IMG/VR virus record: IMGVR_UViG_3300025598_001100
Coordinates: 1-20,103 of that record
DNA length: 20,103 nt
Strand: one strand, 5' to 3'
Origin: a virus
Below, piece after piece: positions 1 to 6,483 of this stretch. A program made the translations under genes and the position numbers. The number at the start of each line of letters is the position of its first letter. Position 1 is the first letter of the stretch. The notes beneath the pieces are model-generated. The model was not told the origin of the DNA. It was given only the letters and a program-made list of their open reading frames with translations, and ran no database searches.

Positions 1-178
1 CTCCTACCCATGCTTCTCCTCTTTCAGTAGCACGTTCTTTTGGAGTCATTTTTGCTTCTTGTTCGGCAACCTGTGCTTCAGCAGTTGAGGCTATAGCCTT
101 TGCTTCCATTTCTTTAAGCATCTTTAAGTTTTCTTCTAACTTATCGATACCAAACCATTTTTTAATTAAATTTTTCAT
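1..178 (-). CDS. Hypothetical phage protein, 3' end cut by window edge
   Basis: The frame opens with ATG at 178 and stays open to base 1, giving 59 residues of an incomplete protein. The N-terminus (MKNLIKKWFGIDKLEENLK) is a short amphipathic segment. It is followed by a charged, Ala/Glu-rich helix that is probably coiled coil, then TPKERATERGEAWVG. That last motif resembles a conserved block in small uncharacterised proteins of marine myoviruses, as I remember them. A purine-rich AAGGA precedes the ATG. The ATG overlaps the TGA of the upstream small membrane-protein gene (ATGA), so the two are probably translationally coupled. Function unknown. Confidence 0.65.
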   Translation of the reverse strand, partial: MKNLIKKWFGIDKLEENLKMLKEMEAKAIASTAEAQVAEQEAKMTPKERATERGEAWVG

Positions 179-312
179 TTTTCATCCTTGCAATCGCAAC
201 GTCTTCCTTGATAGCAGTTTCCTGTACAAAGAGATTTAGAACCTTTAGTAAACGCAATAACACATACTACAAATATTGTTACCAATAGTAATGCTATAAT
301 CATTTCAAACAT
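175..312 (-). CDS. Small Cys-rich single-span membrane protein (45 aa)
   Basis: This 45-codon ORF was found by direct reading. Its start ATG shares one base with the QueE stop (TAATG at 310-314), and its TGA overlaps the next gene's ATG. Residues 4-21 form one hydrophobic span (IIALLLVTIFVVCVIAF). A short tail follows with four cysteines spaced Cx3Cx5CxC, beginning LCTGNCYQGRRCDC. The pattern suggests a small inner-membrane protein with a metal-binding or disulfide tail. A lipoprotein is less likely because no clean lipobox is present. Coupling on both sides, with no gap, supports it as a real gene. Function unknown. Confidence 0.6.
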   Translation of the reverse strand: MFEMIIALLLVTIFVVCVIAFTKGSKSLCTGNCYQGRRCDCKDEK

Positions 313-1169
313 TAGGTACCCCATTCGTTTTTAAAGAGTGGAACTTGTAAACGGTCACTGTAACGCCACCCACGTTTCATAGCCGCTAATGCTACATTTT
401 TAGCATTTAATGTATACACACTTTCTACACCGCCCACTGGCATTAGATAAATGTGTCCTTTGAATCCTGCCGATTTAAACGCATCTACTGCACGTTCTGC
501 ATCCTCGATATCTTGTTCTGTAGCAACAACAAATTTAAGATATGCTATACCAACTTGTTCGTATTCACATACTATTTCGGGTTTAATTGCATCTTCCCAA
601 GATTCACCACTTGCCGGTAATTTTGCACTTACACTGAATGTAATTTCTCTCTGTTGACGAGGTAAACCTTTCCATACACTCAAATAATGTTTAAATTCTG
701 TAGTTAATTGTTGAGTACCATTTGTTTCGAACGTAATTTCTTTTAAACCGGCCATCTTAGGATGATCCAACAAATCAGGATAAGCACGTTGCCATCCTAA
801 CAACGGTTCTCCGCCTGTAATAACTAGATGCTCGTCTTGCCATTCGTTATATGGAATAATTTCTGTAATACGATCTGCTATAGCATCTGTAGTAAGCATT
901 GGACTAAGGTCTTTAAAGCTAGGATGCCAACTAGCATAGCTATCACAACCGGTTGATACTAGTGGCAAATCTTCATATTTGTTATATAAATGTACAACAC
1001 TAGCAATATCTTCTGCTTCTGTGCTTAGTTCGCCTCGAGGCATGCCAAAGCCTGCACACTTAAAGTTACAACCAAATGTACGTAAGAAAACAGACGGTAC
1101 ACCCATGTAACGTCCTTCGCCTTGTACACTATAAAATAATTCTGCAATTTTAATTTTACTCATCTTCAT
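312..1169 (-). CDS. queE: QueE-like 7-carboxy-7-deazaguanine synthase (radical SAM)
   Basis: This is a radical-SAM enzyme that would convert 6-carboxytetrahydropterin to 7-carboxy-7-deazaguanine (CDG). The N-terminus carries the QueE signature FYSVQGEGRYMGVPSVFLR (residues 12-30). C34 and C38 supply the first two cluster cysteines, and GGEP at 119-122 is the SAM motif. The third cysteine is not at the usual place: position 41 is Phe. The Cys-Asp that normally completes CX3CX2C appears at C75-D76 (GCDSYASW), so the motif is CX3CX36C. At 285 aa it is longer than typical bacterial QueE (about 210-225 aa). The first ATG (1169) and a second at 1163 are both possible. The start overlaps the end of the upstream gene. 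Confidence 0.88.
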   Translation of the reverse strand: MKMSKIKIAELFYSVQGEGRYMGVPSVFLRTFGCNFKCAGFGMPRGELSTEAEDIASVVHLYNKYEDLPLVSTGCDSYASWHPSFKDLSPMLTTDAIADRITEIIPYNEWQDEHLVITGGEPLLGWQRAYPDLLDHPKMAGLKEITFETNGTQQLTTEFKHYLSVWKGLPRQQREITFSVSAKLPASGESWEDAIKPEIVCEYEQVGIAYLKFVVATEQDIEDAERAVDAFKSAGFKGHIYLMPVGGVESVYTLNAKNVALAAMKRGWRYSDRLQVPLFKNEWGT

Positions 1170-1386
1170 CTTTCTCTAAATATTGACTTACTTGATCTTC
1201 TGCATCTTGTATGCTTTCAGCCCATACTGTAAATGTAGCGATACCTTTACTAGCACGAATATCAAAAGGAATAGTTCCGTTTGGAATCCAGTTATCGCCT
1301 ACTTCTCGTTTAATAGTAAATTTTTCCATCGTAGTTGTTTTCATACGATAGATTAATTCATCAGTTAGTTGTTTGGCGTTTTGCAT
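1156..1386 (-). CDS. Hypothetical protein (76 aa)
   Basis: A small soluble protein with no transmembrane segment. It has an acidic C-terminus (EKDEDE) and a central alternating beta-type pattern (PFDIRASKGIATFTVWAES). Its start is strongly supported: a perfect AAGGAGG Shine-Dalgarno lies at 1393-1399, six bases before the ATG. This is the best ribosome binding site I saw in the window, so the protein is probably made in quantity. The gene overlaps the upstream ORF by 26 bases and QueE by up to 14 bases. I do not recognise the family. The QueE-FolE setting alone does not establish a role in base modification. Confidence 0.7.
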   Translation of the reverse strand: MQNAKQLTDELIYRMKTTTMEKFTIKREVGDNWIPNGTIPFDIRASKGIATFTVWAESIQDAEDQVSQYLEKDEDE

Positions 1387-1717
1387 CCTGTTCCTCCTTG
1401 AATTTTGCTACATCCTCTACAGCACTTAGCAGTGTGTGAGCATAGTTAAATGCTTGTTGTCGACGCATGATTACAGTAGACTCTGTATCAATATAACCTT
1501 TAGTCAACAATGTCCAAATAGCATGCCAACGAGTTTTACTCCACCAATTGCTTTTTACAGTTGTATAGATAGTAACACTAACATCATTCTCTTCAGCCTC
1601 GACCCACATGTGATGATCGTGATCGGATGCGCCACATTCACATGTAACACGGTAAACTTTTGAGTTGCCCCAATCGTTTGTTTTCATAATGCCTTCGGCA
1701 GGTGTTTGTACTATCAT
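1361..1717 (-). CDS. Hypothetical protein (118 aa)
   Basis: Its ATG overlaps the FolE stop in an ATGA junction at 1714-1717, so it is probably translated by re-initiation after FolE. The protein begins with a possible metal-binding stretch (VTCECGASDHDHHMWVEAE, about residues 24-42, with two Cys and several His/Asp). Next comes a Trp-rich middle (NWWSKTRWHAIWTLLTKGYI), then a helical, charged C-terminus. The CxC plus DHDHH cluster could bind zinc, but no known fold is recognised. A second ATG at residue 11 (MKTNDWGN) is a possible alternative start. Confidence 0.7.
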   Translation of the reverse strand: MIVQTPAEGIMKTNDWGNSKVYRVTCECGASDHDHHMWVEAEENDVSVTIYTTVKSNWWSKTRWHAIWTLLTKGYIDTESTVIMRRQQAFNYAHTLLSAVEDVAKFKEEQDAKRQTTN

Positions 1718-2484
1718 TTTGAAGCGTATTCCTGTTGCATCTTAATATTGTCAAAGAATTCTTTCTTTGTACCGTGGTCGTCTTTGAACGCACCTTTTAA
1801 TACTGTAGTTTGTGTAAGACTGCTCTTGGCCATAATGCCGCGATTTTCACAGCATCCATGTACGGCTTGTACATACACACCTAAGTCTTGTGCTCCTGTG
1901 GCTTTTTGGATTTCCCTAGCAATGTCATTACAAAGTTCCTCCTGGAGAGTACCACGTCGGGCACACCACTGTGCAATTCTTGTGTACTTGCTGAGTCCGA
2001 TAAGTTTCTCGGCCGCAATAATACCAATATAAGCAACGCCGGTAACGGGTTGGTGATGATGGCTACACATACTGCGAAGCTCACTACGAACAACTAGCAT
2101 ACCTTCATAACGGTCCACCGAGTCGTTTGGAAATGCTGTTGCGTCTGGTGCTGGGTCATATCTTCCACTCATTATTTCATTAAAGTACATTTTAGCCATT
2201 CGCTTGGCTGTGCCTTTGCTATTAGGATCTGTTTCGCGATCAATCAGCAATGCATCTAAGACTTTTTCAAAAGCCTTAGTAGCTTCTTCGATTAAGACTT
2301 CTTTTTGTTCTTCGTCGACAAACTCGCTAATGTTGTCACCGGCCCAAAAACGCTTGCCTCGTCGTTTCATTTGAAAGCGGATAACATCCGCTAGATTACA
2401 TTCTTTATAATTTTTGTCATCATCGTCTTGCTGTTCTGCGCCAGCAAGAATATTTTCGTGTTCGTATGTTCTGGATTCAGTCAT
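1714..2484 (-). CDS. folE: GTP cyclohydrolase I
   Basis: Converts GTP to 7,8-dihydroneopterin triphosphate, the first step towards both folate and 7-deazaguanines. The zinc and catalytic residues are visible: SMCSHHHQPVTG (C140, H142, H143) and the second half AVHGCCENRG (H209, C211). The family blocks IGLSKYTRIAQWCARR (162-177) and TLQEELCNDIAREI are also present. The C-terminal catalytic domain is complete. The first 60 or so residues form an acidic N-terminal extension of unclear role. AGGAG precedes the ATG by five bases, and a promoter-like TTGCAA-N17-TATAAT lies just upstream. With QueE downstream and a DpdA-like gene in the window, its likely job is supplying the DNA-modification pathway. 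Confidence 0.93.
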   Translation of the reverse strand: MTESRTYEHENILAGAEQQDDDDKNYKECNLADVIRFQMKRRGKRFWAGDNISEFVDEEQKEVLIEEATKAFEKVLDALLIDRETDPNSKGTAKRMAKMYFNEIMSGRYDPAPDATAFPNDSVDRYEGMLVVRSELRSMCSHHHQPVTGVAYIGIIAAEKLIGLSKYTRIAQWCARRGTLQEELCNDIAREIQKATGAQDLGVYVQAVHGCCENRGIMAKSSLTQTTVLKGAFKDDHGTKKEFFDNIKMQQEYASK

Positions 2485-2501
2485 TATTACTCCTATGTGT
2501 T

Positions 2502-2530
2502 ATTATATGGGTTTATTTAGGCGATTGCAA
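2502..2530 (-). promoter_or_regulatory. Predicted sigma70-type promoter before folE
   Basis: On the minus strand there is a perfect -10 hexamer TATAAT (2502-2507) with TTGCAA (2525-2530) exactly 17 bases upstream. The -35 matches the consensus at four of six positions. It overlaps the 3' end of the upstream small membrane-protein gene and lies 18 bases before the folE ATG. It would let folE, the 118- and 76-residue ORFs, queE and downstream genes be transcribed separately by host RNA polymerase. This is prediction by pattern only. Confidence 0.45.
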
Positions 2531-2731
2531 GATATTTTCTGCTCGAAGTTTTCTACATGCTTCTTTTACAGCAACAGGATAATCGGGGTTAATTTCAGAG
2601 ATTGAGCAATCGTAACGTACGGTTACGTGGGGGTGTTTTAAAGCCATGTATAATCCAAACACAACAACACCGACACCTGATAATATTACTAGTACAAAAT
2701 CTAAACTTTGTCGCTTATTAATATCTTGCAT
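2513..2731 (-). CDS. Small single-span membrane protein (72 aa)
   Basis: One hydrophobic segment (FVLVILSGVGVVVFGLYMAL, about residues 12-31) follows a short polar N-terminus. The rest forms a soluble domain, VRYDCSISEINPDYPVAVKE then ACRKLR. That second block resembles a conserved patch in small phage membrane proteins that I have seen described only as hypothetical. The charge pattern would place the C-terminal domain in the periplasm or the cytoplasm; I cannot decide which. It overlaps the upstream 70-residue gene by 31 bases. Function unknown. Confidence 0.65.
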   Translation of the reverse strand: MQDINKRQSLDFVLVILSGVGVVVFGLYMALKHPHVTVRYDCSISEINPDYPVAVKEACRKLRAENILQSPK

Positions 2732-2913
2732 AAATGATAATCCTTTTTTGATTTAAAACGAAATAGCATACAAGTTTCATATGGATGACTTGTATATCTT
2801 AAACCAGGCAGACCAAAAACTTCCATAATATCTGCACACACTTCATTCCACCAGCTATTTCTTTGATTATTCCAATCTATGCGGATCTCATAAACTGAAT
2901 TAACTGTTTCCAT
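2701..2913 (-). CDS. Hypothetical protein (70 aa)
   Basis: A short soluble protein with a beta-type start (SVYEIRIDWNN), a Trp-rich segment (NSWWNEVCADIMEVFGLPG) and a C-terminal basic strand-helix (CMLFRFKSKKDYHLCKILIS). The layout suggests a small alpha/beta fold. Its ATG lies 14 bases inside the 3' end of the 55-residue gene upstream, and its own end overlaps the next gene. No family is recognised. Support comes from the tight overlapping arrangement and the plausible soluble-protein composition. Confidence 0.62.
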   Translation of the reverse strand: METVNSVYEIRIDWNNQRNSWWNEVCADIMEVFGLPGLRYTSHPYETCMLFRFKSKKDYHLCKILISDKV

Positions 2914-3067
2914 TTTGTTCTGCTTCTTTAAGCTGATCTTGCAAATATTCTAAATATGAATCTAACACTTCAGCTTGTTTAGTTACGCCATCGGATCTCA
3001 TTCTGGCGATATCTTGTGTAGCTTGGACAATTTTGTCCTTAATTTCTTGTACAGTTAGTTCTTTCAT
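2900..3067 (-). CDS. Small helical protein (55 aa)
   Basis: Found by direct reading. ATG at 3067 overlaps the TGA of the upstream membrane-protein gene (ATGA at 3064-3067), and TAA is at 2900-2902. The product starts MKELTVQEIKDKIVQATQDI and ends DQLKEAEQNGNS. It is almost wholly amphipathic helix with heptad-like spacing, so a coiled coil or helical hairpin is likely. It fills what would otherwise be the only gap between the two neighbouring genes. Function unknown. Confidence 0.6.
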   Translation of the reverse strand: MKELTVQEIKDKIVQATQDIARMRSDGVTKQAEVLDSYLEYLQDQLKEAEQNGNS

Positions 3068-3264
3068 TTTCCAGTACCAAATTTAATTAATGATCCGCTG
3101 AATAAGATATTAAAAGCGGCCCAAGTTTCCCATGTTAATGGAATATGCAATGCCGGAAATAATGTATTCAACGCCCATATACCTATGATAGGTCCCAATG
3201 AAATAGCAATGATAATGAATATAATACCAAATGCTAATCTAATTAAACTGCTTGTTAACGACAT
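3064..3264 (-). CDS. Small membrane protein (66 aa)
   Basis: Two hydrophobic segments are visible: LIRLAFGIIFIIIAISLGPI, and a second around WAAFNILFSGSLIKFG. Between them, a conserved-looking loop reads IWALNTLFPALHIPLTWETW. The pattern ALNTLF plus a Trp-containing second span occurs in small phage membrane proteins of unknown role. I chose ATG at 3264 because a GGGAGGAA ribosome binding site (3273-3280) sits just upstream. A longer frame back to 3300 would need a TTG start deep inside the phosphoribosyltransferase gene. Confidence 0.65.
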   Translation of the reverse strand: MSLTSSLIRLAFGIIFIIIAISLGPIIGIWALNTLFPALHIPLTWETWAAFNILFSGSLIKFGTGK

Positions 3265-3752
3265 AACCAAAATTCCTCCCAAGGATAAACTAACCAACAA
3301 TCTTCTTCTGTCTTGTTTACAGTCCAGACATAGTAATCTGGATCTTTAAATTGACTAGATAAATTATGAGTTAATACTGCAAACCTGACATTGTCTCCCC
3401 ATACATGTTGCCATTGTGTTTCGCCAGGCAAGCAACTGTTTTGCCAATCTTTTTTAATCCACGCGACGGTAGATCCTTGATCATTAATATCATCAACAAC
3501 TAGAATCTTTTTACCTTCGTATGCGTCTTCGCTCATGCTACAATTACTAACACAGTCGCCACCGTCTCGTAGACTAATGTCTAAACTGTTCATTTTAATG
3601 CCAGTGTACTGGCTTAGCAAGTTAGCTGGCACAAGTCCACCGCGGGTTATACCTACAATATAGTCAGGCTTCCAATCGTGTGCTGACATCTGGCGAGCGA
3701 TATCTAATACCGCTCCTTCGACTTGTTGCCAGGTATAGTAAACTTTCTTCAT
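3255..3752 (-). CDS. Purine phosphoribosyltransferase (Gpt/Hpt-like)
   Basis: A type I phosphoribosyltransferase that would join PRPP to a 6-oxopurine base to make the nucleotide. The PRPP-binding loop is VVDDINDQGST (residues 85-95), and the upstream GITRGGLVPA (34-43) matches the family's PPi-loop strand. At 165 aa it is the usual size for xanthine/guanine or hypoxanthine enzymes. Which base it uses cannot be told from the sequence. It starts at ATG 3752, overlapping the upstream stop (ATGA). In this phage it could recycle guanine, including guanine released when a DpdA-type enzyme exchanges DNA bases; that link is inference. Confidence 0.82.
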   Translation of the reverse strand: MKKVYYTWQQVEGAVLDIARQMSAHDWKPDYIVGITRGGLVPANLLSQYTGIKMNSLDISLRDGGDCVSNCSMSEDAYEGKKILVVDDINDQGSTVAWIKKDWQNSCLPGETQWQHVWGDNVRFAVLTHNLSSQFKDPDYYVWTVNKTEEDCWLVYPWEEFWLCR

Positions 3753-3979
3753 ACTGTCAATGCAGATGCTAATGTTGTCATTTCATCTTGAGTCATAAAG
3801 AAATTATAAACAGCAGTATCTGTGACCTCACCGTCTTTTAGTGATTGTTGTTCTAAATTGACACTAAACAATCCTTTAGGATTTAGTACTTCGTGTTTTT
3901 TTAAAATAAGACGAAAGCCCTCGTGTTCTTTGATAATCGTCTCTTTATAAGTATCTCTAACTGATTCATGTAGTTCCAT
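3749..3979 (-). CDS. Hypothetical protein (76 aa)
   Basis: A short acidic protein of beta-strand character. It begins MELHESVRDTYKETIIKEHE and continues through FRLILKKHEV to a C-terminal helix (TQDEMTTLASALTV). The ATG at 3979 is preferred over the one at 3985. AGGAG directly abuts the 3985 ATG but lies six bases before the 3979 ATG, which is the normal spacing. It overlaps the phosphoribosyltransferase start by four bases, so coupling is likely. No family recognised. Confidence 0.65.
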   Translation of the reverse strand: MELHESVRDTYKETIIKEHEGFRLILKKHEVLNPKGLFSVNLEQQSLKDGEVTDTAVYNFFMTQDEMTTLASALTV

Positions 3980-4355
3980 TGTCATCTCCTTTTATTGCTT
4001 CGAATGTTCTATACTTGCCCAATGCTGTGATGTAATCATCATACAACTTTTTTAGCTTTGGATGTTTACGTTCTAGTATAACATCTCGTTCGGGAATTTG
4101 CAAGACCTTTTCAATGGTGTTTAACCGTTCCTCCAAATCGCGCCCGTTAATAACCATGTTACCTTTGACTTCTATAGTGGCAGGATTGGTTTGATTAATC
4201 CTCATCACTTCGCTATTTGGAACGCTTGTATTAGTGGTCCAAATAGTGTTAGTTCCAGTCGATGTTAGATAACCGCCATATGGTATAGTAGCTGTGCTGG
4301 TACCATTAGTATATATTGAAGTAGCAGTTGTATTAGTTGTTGGGAAGTAAGACAT
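3966..4355 (-). CDS. Ser/Thr-rich phage protein with conserved C-terminal module
   Basis: The first 55 or so residues are very rich in Thr, Ser, Asn and Tyr (for example TNTTATSIYTNGTSTATIPY). A strand motif (ATIEVKGNMVINGRDL) follows, then a helical C-terminus: LEERLNTIEKVLQIPERD, ERKHPKLKKLYDDYITALGK, YRTFE. The beta-like then coiled-coil organisation fits a surface, fibre or decoration protein. The ending resembles that of the 135-residue protein two genes upstream (HPKLKKLYDDY versus YPGLKIAFEKF). I prefer ATG 4355 to GTG 4367, which has no ribosome binding site. It overlaps the cupin gene. Role inferred, not shown. Confidence 0.62.
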   Translation of the reverse strand: MSYFPTTNTTATSIYTNGTSTATIPYGGYLTSTGTNTIWTTNTSVPNSEVMRINQTNPATIEVKGNMVINGRDLEERLNTIEKVLQIPERDVILERKHPKLKKLYDDYITALGKYRTFEAIKGDDNGTT

Positions 4356-4824
4356 TCTTTCTATCACTTAAATATTTTTCAAAGTGGATCCATTTATTTT
4401 CAACAATAAATCCCCACTCGCGTTGACGCTTACCGACAAAGAACAATGTCCACGGTGTTACGCCTTCTTTTAATTCGATACGGTGGAAGGTATGTGTATT
4501 TCCGAAACGGAAACTACCAGGCCCTCGCCAAATTCTTACTTCACAGTTCTTTGTACCATCTTCATTGAATTGTGCAATCCACTCGTAGTATCCACCGGCA
4601 AGAATGATAGTAAAGTAGTTCCATGGATGATCATGAACATCATCTGGATCTGATTTTAAGAACTTGTGTAAAAATACGTTGTAAGGGAATGTTACACGTT
4701 CTTTGAATAGAACATAGTAACGTTCCAAATATGGTTCGTTTTCTGTACGATCCATAATGATACGTTTACGGTCATGGCGTTCGAGCCAATTAAGGACGTG
4801 ATCTTTGATCTTCTGGTGTGTCAT
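4333..4824 (-). CDS. Cupin-fold phage protein (163 aa)
   Basis: A single-domain cupin. The first metal-ligand-like stretch is DDVHDHPWNYFTIILAGGYYEW (about residues 57-78, with two His spaced HxH), and the second is the PGSFRFGNTHTFHRIEL region. The N-terminus contains ENEPYLERYYVLFKER, and the C-terminus contains WTLFFVGKRQREWGF. Small cupins with this DHPW and WTLF(x)GKRxRxWGF pattern are common in T4-like cyanophages and other marine myoviruses, where they are uncharacterised. Possible roles are a sugar epimerase-like or dioxygenase-like enzyme, or a non-catalytic binding domain. It sits between two Ser/Thr-rich proteins that share a C-terminal module. Confidence 0.75.
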   Translation of the reverse strand: MTHQKIKDHVLNWLERHDRKRIIMDRTENEPYLERYYVLFKERVTFPYNVFLHKFLKSDPDDVHDHPWNYFTIILAGGYYEWIAQFNEDGTKNCEVRIWRGPGSFRFGNTHTFHRIELKEGVTPWTLFFVGKRQREWGFIVENKWIHFEKYLSDRKNVLLPNN

Positions 4825-5197
4825 AATGATTTTTTACTAGTAAATAAGTTGTTTTAAATTTTTCAAATGCTATTTTTAAACCAGGATATTCTTCGCACAT
4901 TTTCTGCACTTCTGACCAATTGGGAAATTGATCTTTCCAATCTTCGGGCAAATGAAACGTAAAGGTATCGGATGCACCTATACTATTAAGTTGAGCAGTA
5001 GTTAACGATGCTATACCTGTGCCAAACGTACTAATAGTATGCGTGGGAGAATAACATGTATTACTAATCGTAATAGTATCCGATGAAAGAGAGTATCCAC
5101 TATTTGGAGCAGTAATTGTAATCACGCAAGGAGAGTAACTACTAGCATAATCAGTTGAGCCTGTCCAACAAACTGTTTGCGGAGAAGAAATTGTCAT
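4790..5197 (-). CDS. Ser/Thr-rich phage protein with conserved C-terminal module
   Basis: The N-terminal 85 residues are strongly beta-prone and Ser/Thr-rich, with immunoglobulin-like alternation (CVITITAPNSGYSLSSDTIT, ISNTCYSPTHTISTFGTG). The last 50 residues are helical: EDWKDQFPNWSEVQKMCEEY, PGLKIAFEKFKTTYLLVKNH. This ending parallels the one in the protein at 3966-4355. AGGA lies six bases before ATG 5197. The gene overlaps the end of the glycosyltransferase by 47 bases and the cupin start by 35. A virion surface or fibre-attached role is plausible but unproven. Confidence 0.65.
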   Translation of the reverse strand: MTISSPQTVCWTGSTDYASSYSPCVITITAPNSGYSLSSDTITISNTCYSPTHTISTFGTGIASLTTAQLNSIGASDTFTFHLPEDWKDQFPNWSEVQKMCEEYPGLKIAFEKFKTTYLLVKNHYDTPEDQRSRP

Positions 5198-6212
5198 GTA
5201 AATCCTTTGCTTGTTTTCGGATCATATGAATTCTTGTAGAATAATTATCCATATGTTCCATTATCTTACGACATACGTCTGGACGATATACGGTATAAGC
5301 GTCATAACTTTCAGTCCATTTACTTGGATACTTAAATCCATCGTAATACATTTCTGTGTAACTAAGTCTGTCCGGGACCATAGGAATAGCATCAACTACC
5401 GCACCTTCATAGCAACTAATGCCTAAAGTTTCTTGTAAGTTAGCACTAAACACCATCTTCGCTTCGCCTAACAAGTTATGATATTCATTTTTTGTTAGTT
5501 GTTGATCCTGACACACTATAAATTCATACTGCGGTAAGTGTGTAGCTAAGTCTCTGAAAATCTCAACTTGCTTCTCAGGTGCGATGCGATGCGGAAAAAG
5601 AATTAAGTCACGCTTGGGCATATTCTTATACATAGTTAATGTATCGTCCATATATTCCATAGGCCAGCCTGTGCGTACAATTTTTGTATCGTATAATTCC
5701 TTAGCAGGAGTAAACCCTAATAAGTTTTCGCAAAATAATTCGATATGAAATTGTGTAGCAAAGTAGTTGTGATCAAATGCGTGATAGAAACTTTTTTCAG
5801 CGTGTCTGACCCAAGGTTTATCTCCAACTAACCGTCCGAGAAAGTCTTGAGGATCATAACTGCCAGCATGCCATAGACCATGTGTGACTACTGGAATGTT
5901 CAGTAGTTCACTCATGTATTTTAAGTTTATGATGCCAGGATGCCAAGCATCAGTAAAAATGAAGTGATCGCCAGGCTGTACTGATCCGGAGCAAAATAGA
6001 CGCCCCATTTGTTCCACTTGGCTAGACTTATAGATATTGGTGCCGCCAAAATTAAGAAAAGCACCAGGAGTAGTGGCTGAAGGAATATCCGTAGGCCCAG
6101 ATAGAATTTGAACATTATGTCCTGCCTTTCGTAAGAGATTAGGTACATGGCGTTTCCATTCGCCAGTGTACCTTGTATCTACGGCTTCTAAATCAACTAG
6201 AAAAATTGTCAT
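5151..6212 (-). CDS. GT-B glycosyltransferase (GT4-like)
   Basis: A 353-residue two-domain (GT-B) glycosyltransferase. The C-terminal donor-binding half has FPHRIAPEKQVEIFRDLA (206-223, with the conserved Arg and Lys). It also has the retaining-family EX7E motif, ETLGISCYEG with E261 and E269, followed by IPMVPDRLSYTEMYY. The N-terminal half shows a Rossmann-like start and HGLWHAGSYDPQDF (111-124). It would move a sugar from a nucleotide-sugar donor to an unknown acceptor. In phages such enzymes act on DNA bases, virion proteins or host envelope. A UDP-sugar dehydrogenase and two sugar-type oxidoreductases lie upstream, which may be relevant. The target cannot be read from the sequence. Confidence 0.85.
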   Translation of the reverse strand: MTIFLVDLEAVDTRYTGEWKRHVPNLLRKAGHNVQILSGPTDIPSATTPGAFLNFGGTNIYKSSQVEQMGRLFCSGSVQPGDHFIFTDAWHPGIINLKYMSELLNIPVVTHGLWHAGSYDPQDFLGRLVGDKPWVRHAEKSFYHAFDHNYFATQFHIELFCENLLGFTPAKELYDTKIVRTGWPMEYMDDTLTMYKNMPKRDLILFPHRIAPEKQVEIFRDLATHLPQYEFIVCQDQQLTKNEYHNLLGEAKMVFSANLQETLGISCYEGAVVDAIPMVPDRLSYTEMYYDGFKYPSKWTESYDAYTVYRPDVCRKIMEHMDNYSTRIHMIRKQAKDLHDNFFSANSLLDRLN

Positions 6213-6214
6213 TA

Positions 6215-6463
6215 TTAATAACGATTGTTTCCACTGCGGTTGTATTCGCCACGTGGTTTGCGTTCACCGGTATAAGGCTTCTTAGGACGATTACGTTTTT
6301 CATAATTTCTCCAAGCCCAACTTTCTCTATTGTAAAGATCTGCTTCGTTAAACGGAAACATTTCTAGTTTGCAATAATCCAAATATGACTCTAAGTCGTC
6401 AAAAATTTTGACAATATCAGGGCGGATTTCGAAATAACTAACGTCTTTATAATTCTTAGCCAT
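6215..6463 (-). CDS. Small basic hypothetical protein (82 aa)
   Basis: The first half is acidic and helical (MAKNYKDVSYFEIRPDIVKI, then FDDLESYLDYCKLEMFPFNE). The second half is a disordered, strongly basic tail rich in Arg, Lys, Gly, Asn and Tyr (from WAWRNYEKRNRPKKPYTGER onward). Such tails often bind nucleic acid. AAGGAAAG precedes the ATG by five bases. It ends two bases before the glycosyltransferase start. Similar small proteins occur in marine T4-like phages as hypotheticals, to my memory. Function unknown. Confidence 0.68.
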   Translation of the reverse strand: MAKNYKDVSYFEIRPDIVKIFDDLESYLDYCKLEMFPFNEADLYNRESWAWRNYEKRNRPKKPYTGERKPRGEYNRSGNNRY

Positions 6464-6483
6464 AATAGCTTTCCTTGTTTATA

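Noticed and set aside
3264-3300. Longer N-terminus of the 66-residue membrane protein from TTG 3300
   Set aside because: A strong GGGAGGAA site precedes ATG 3264, whereas the TTG lies deep inside the upstream gene.
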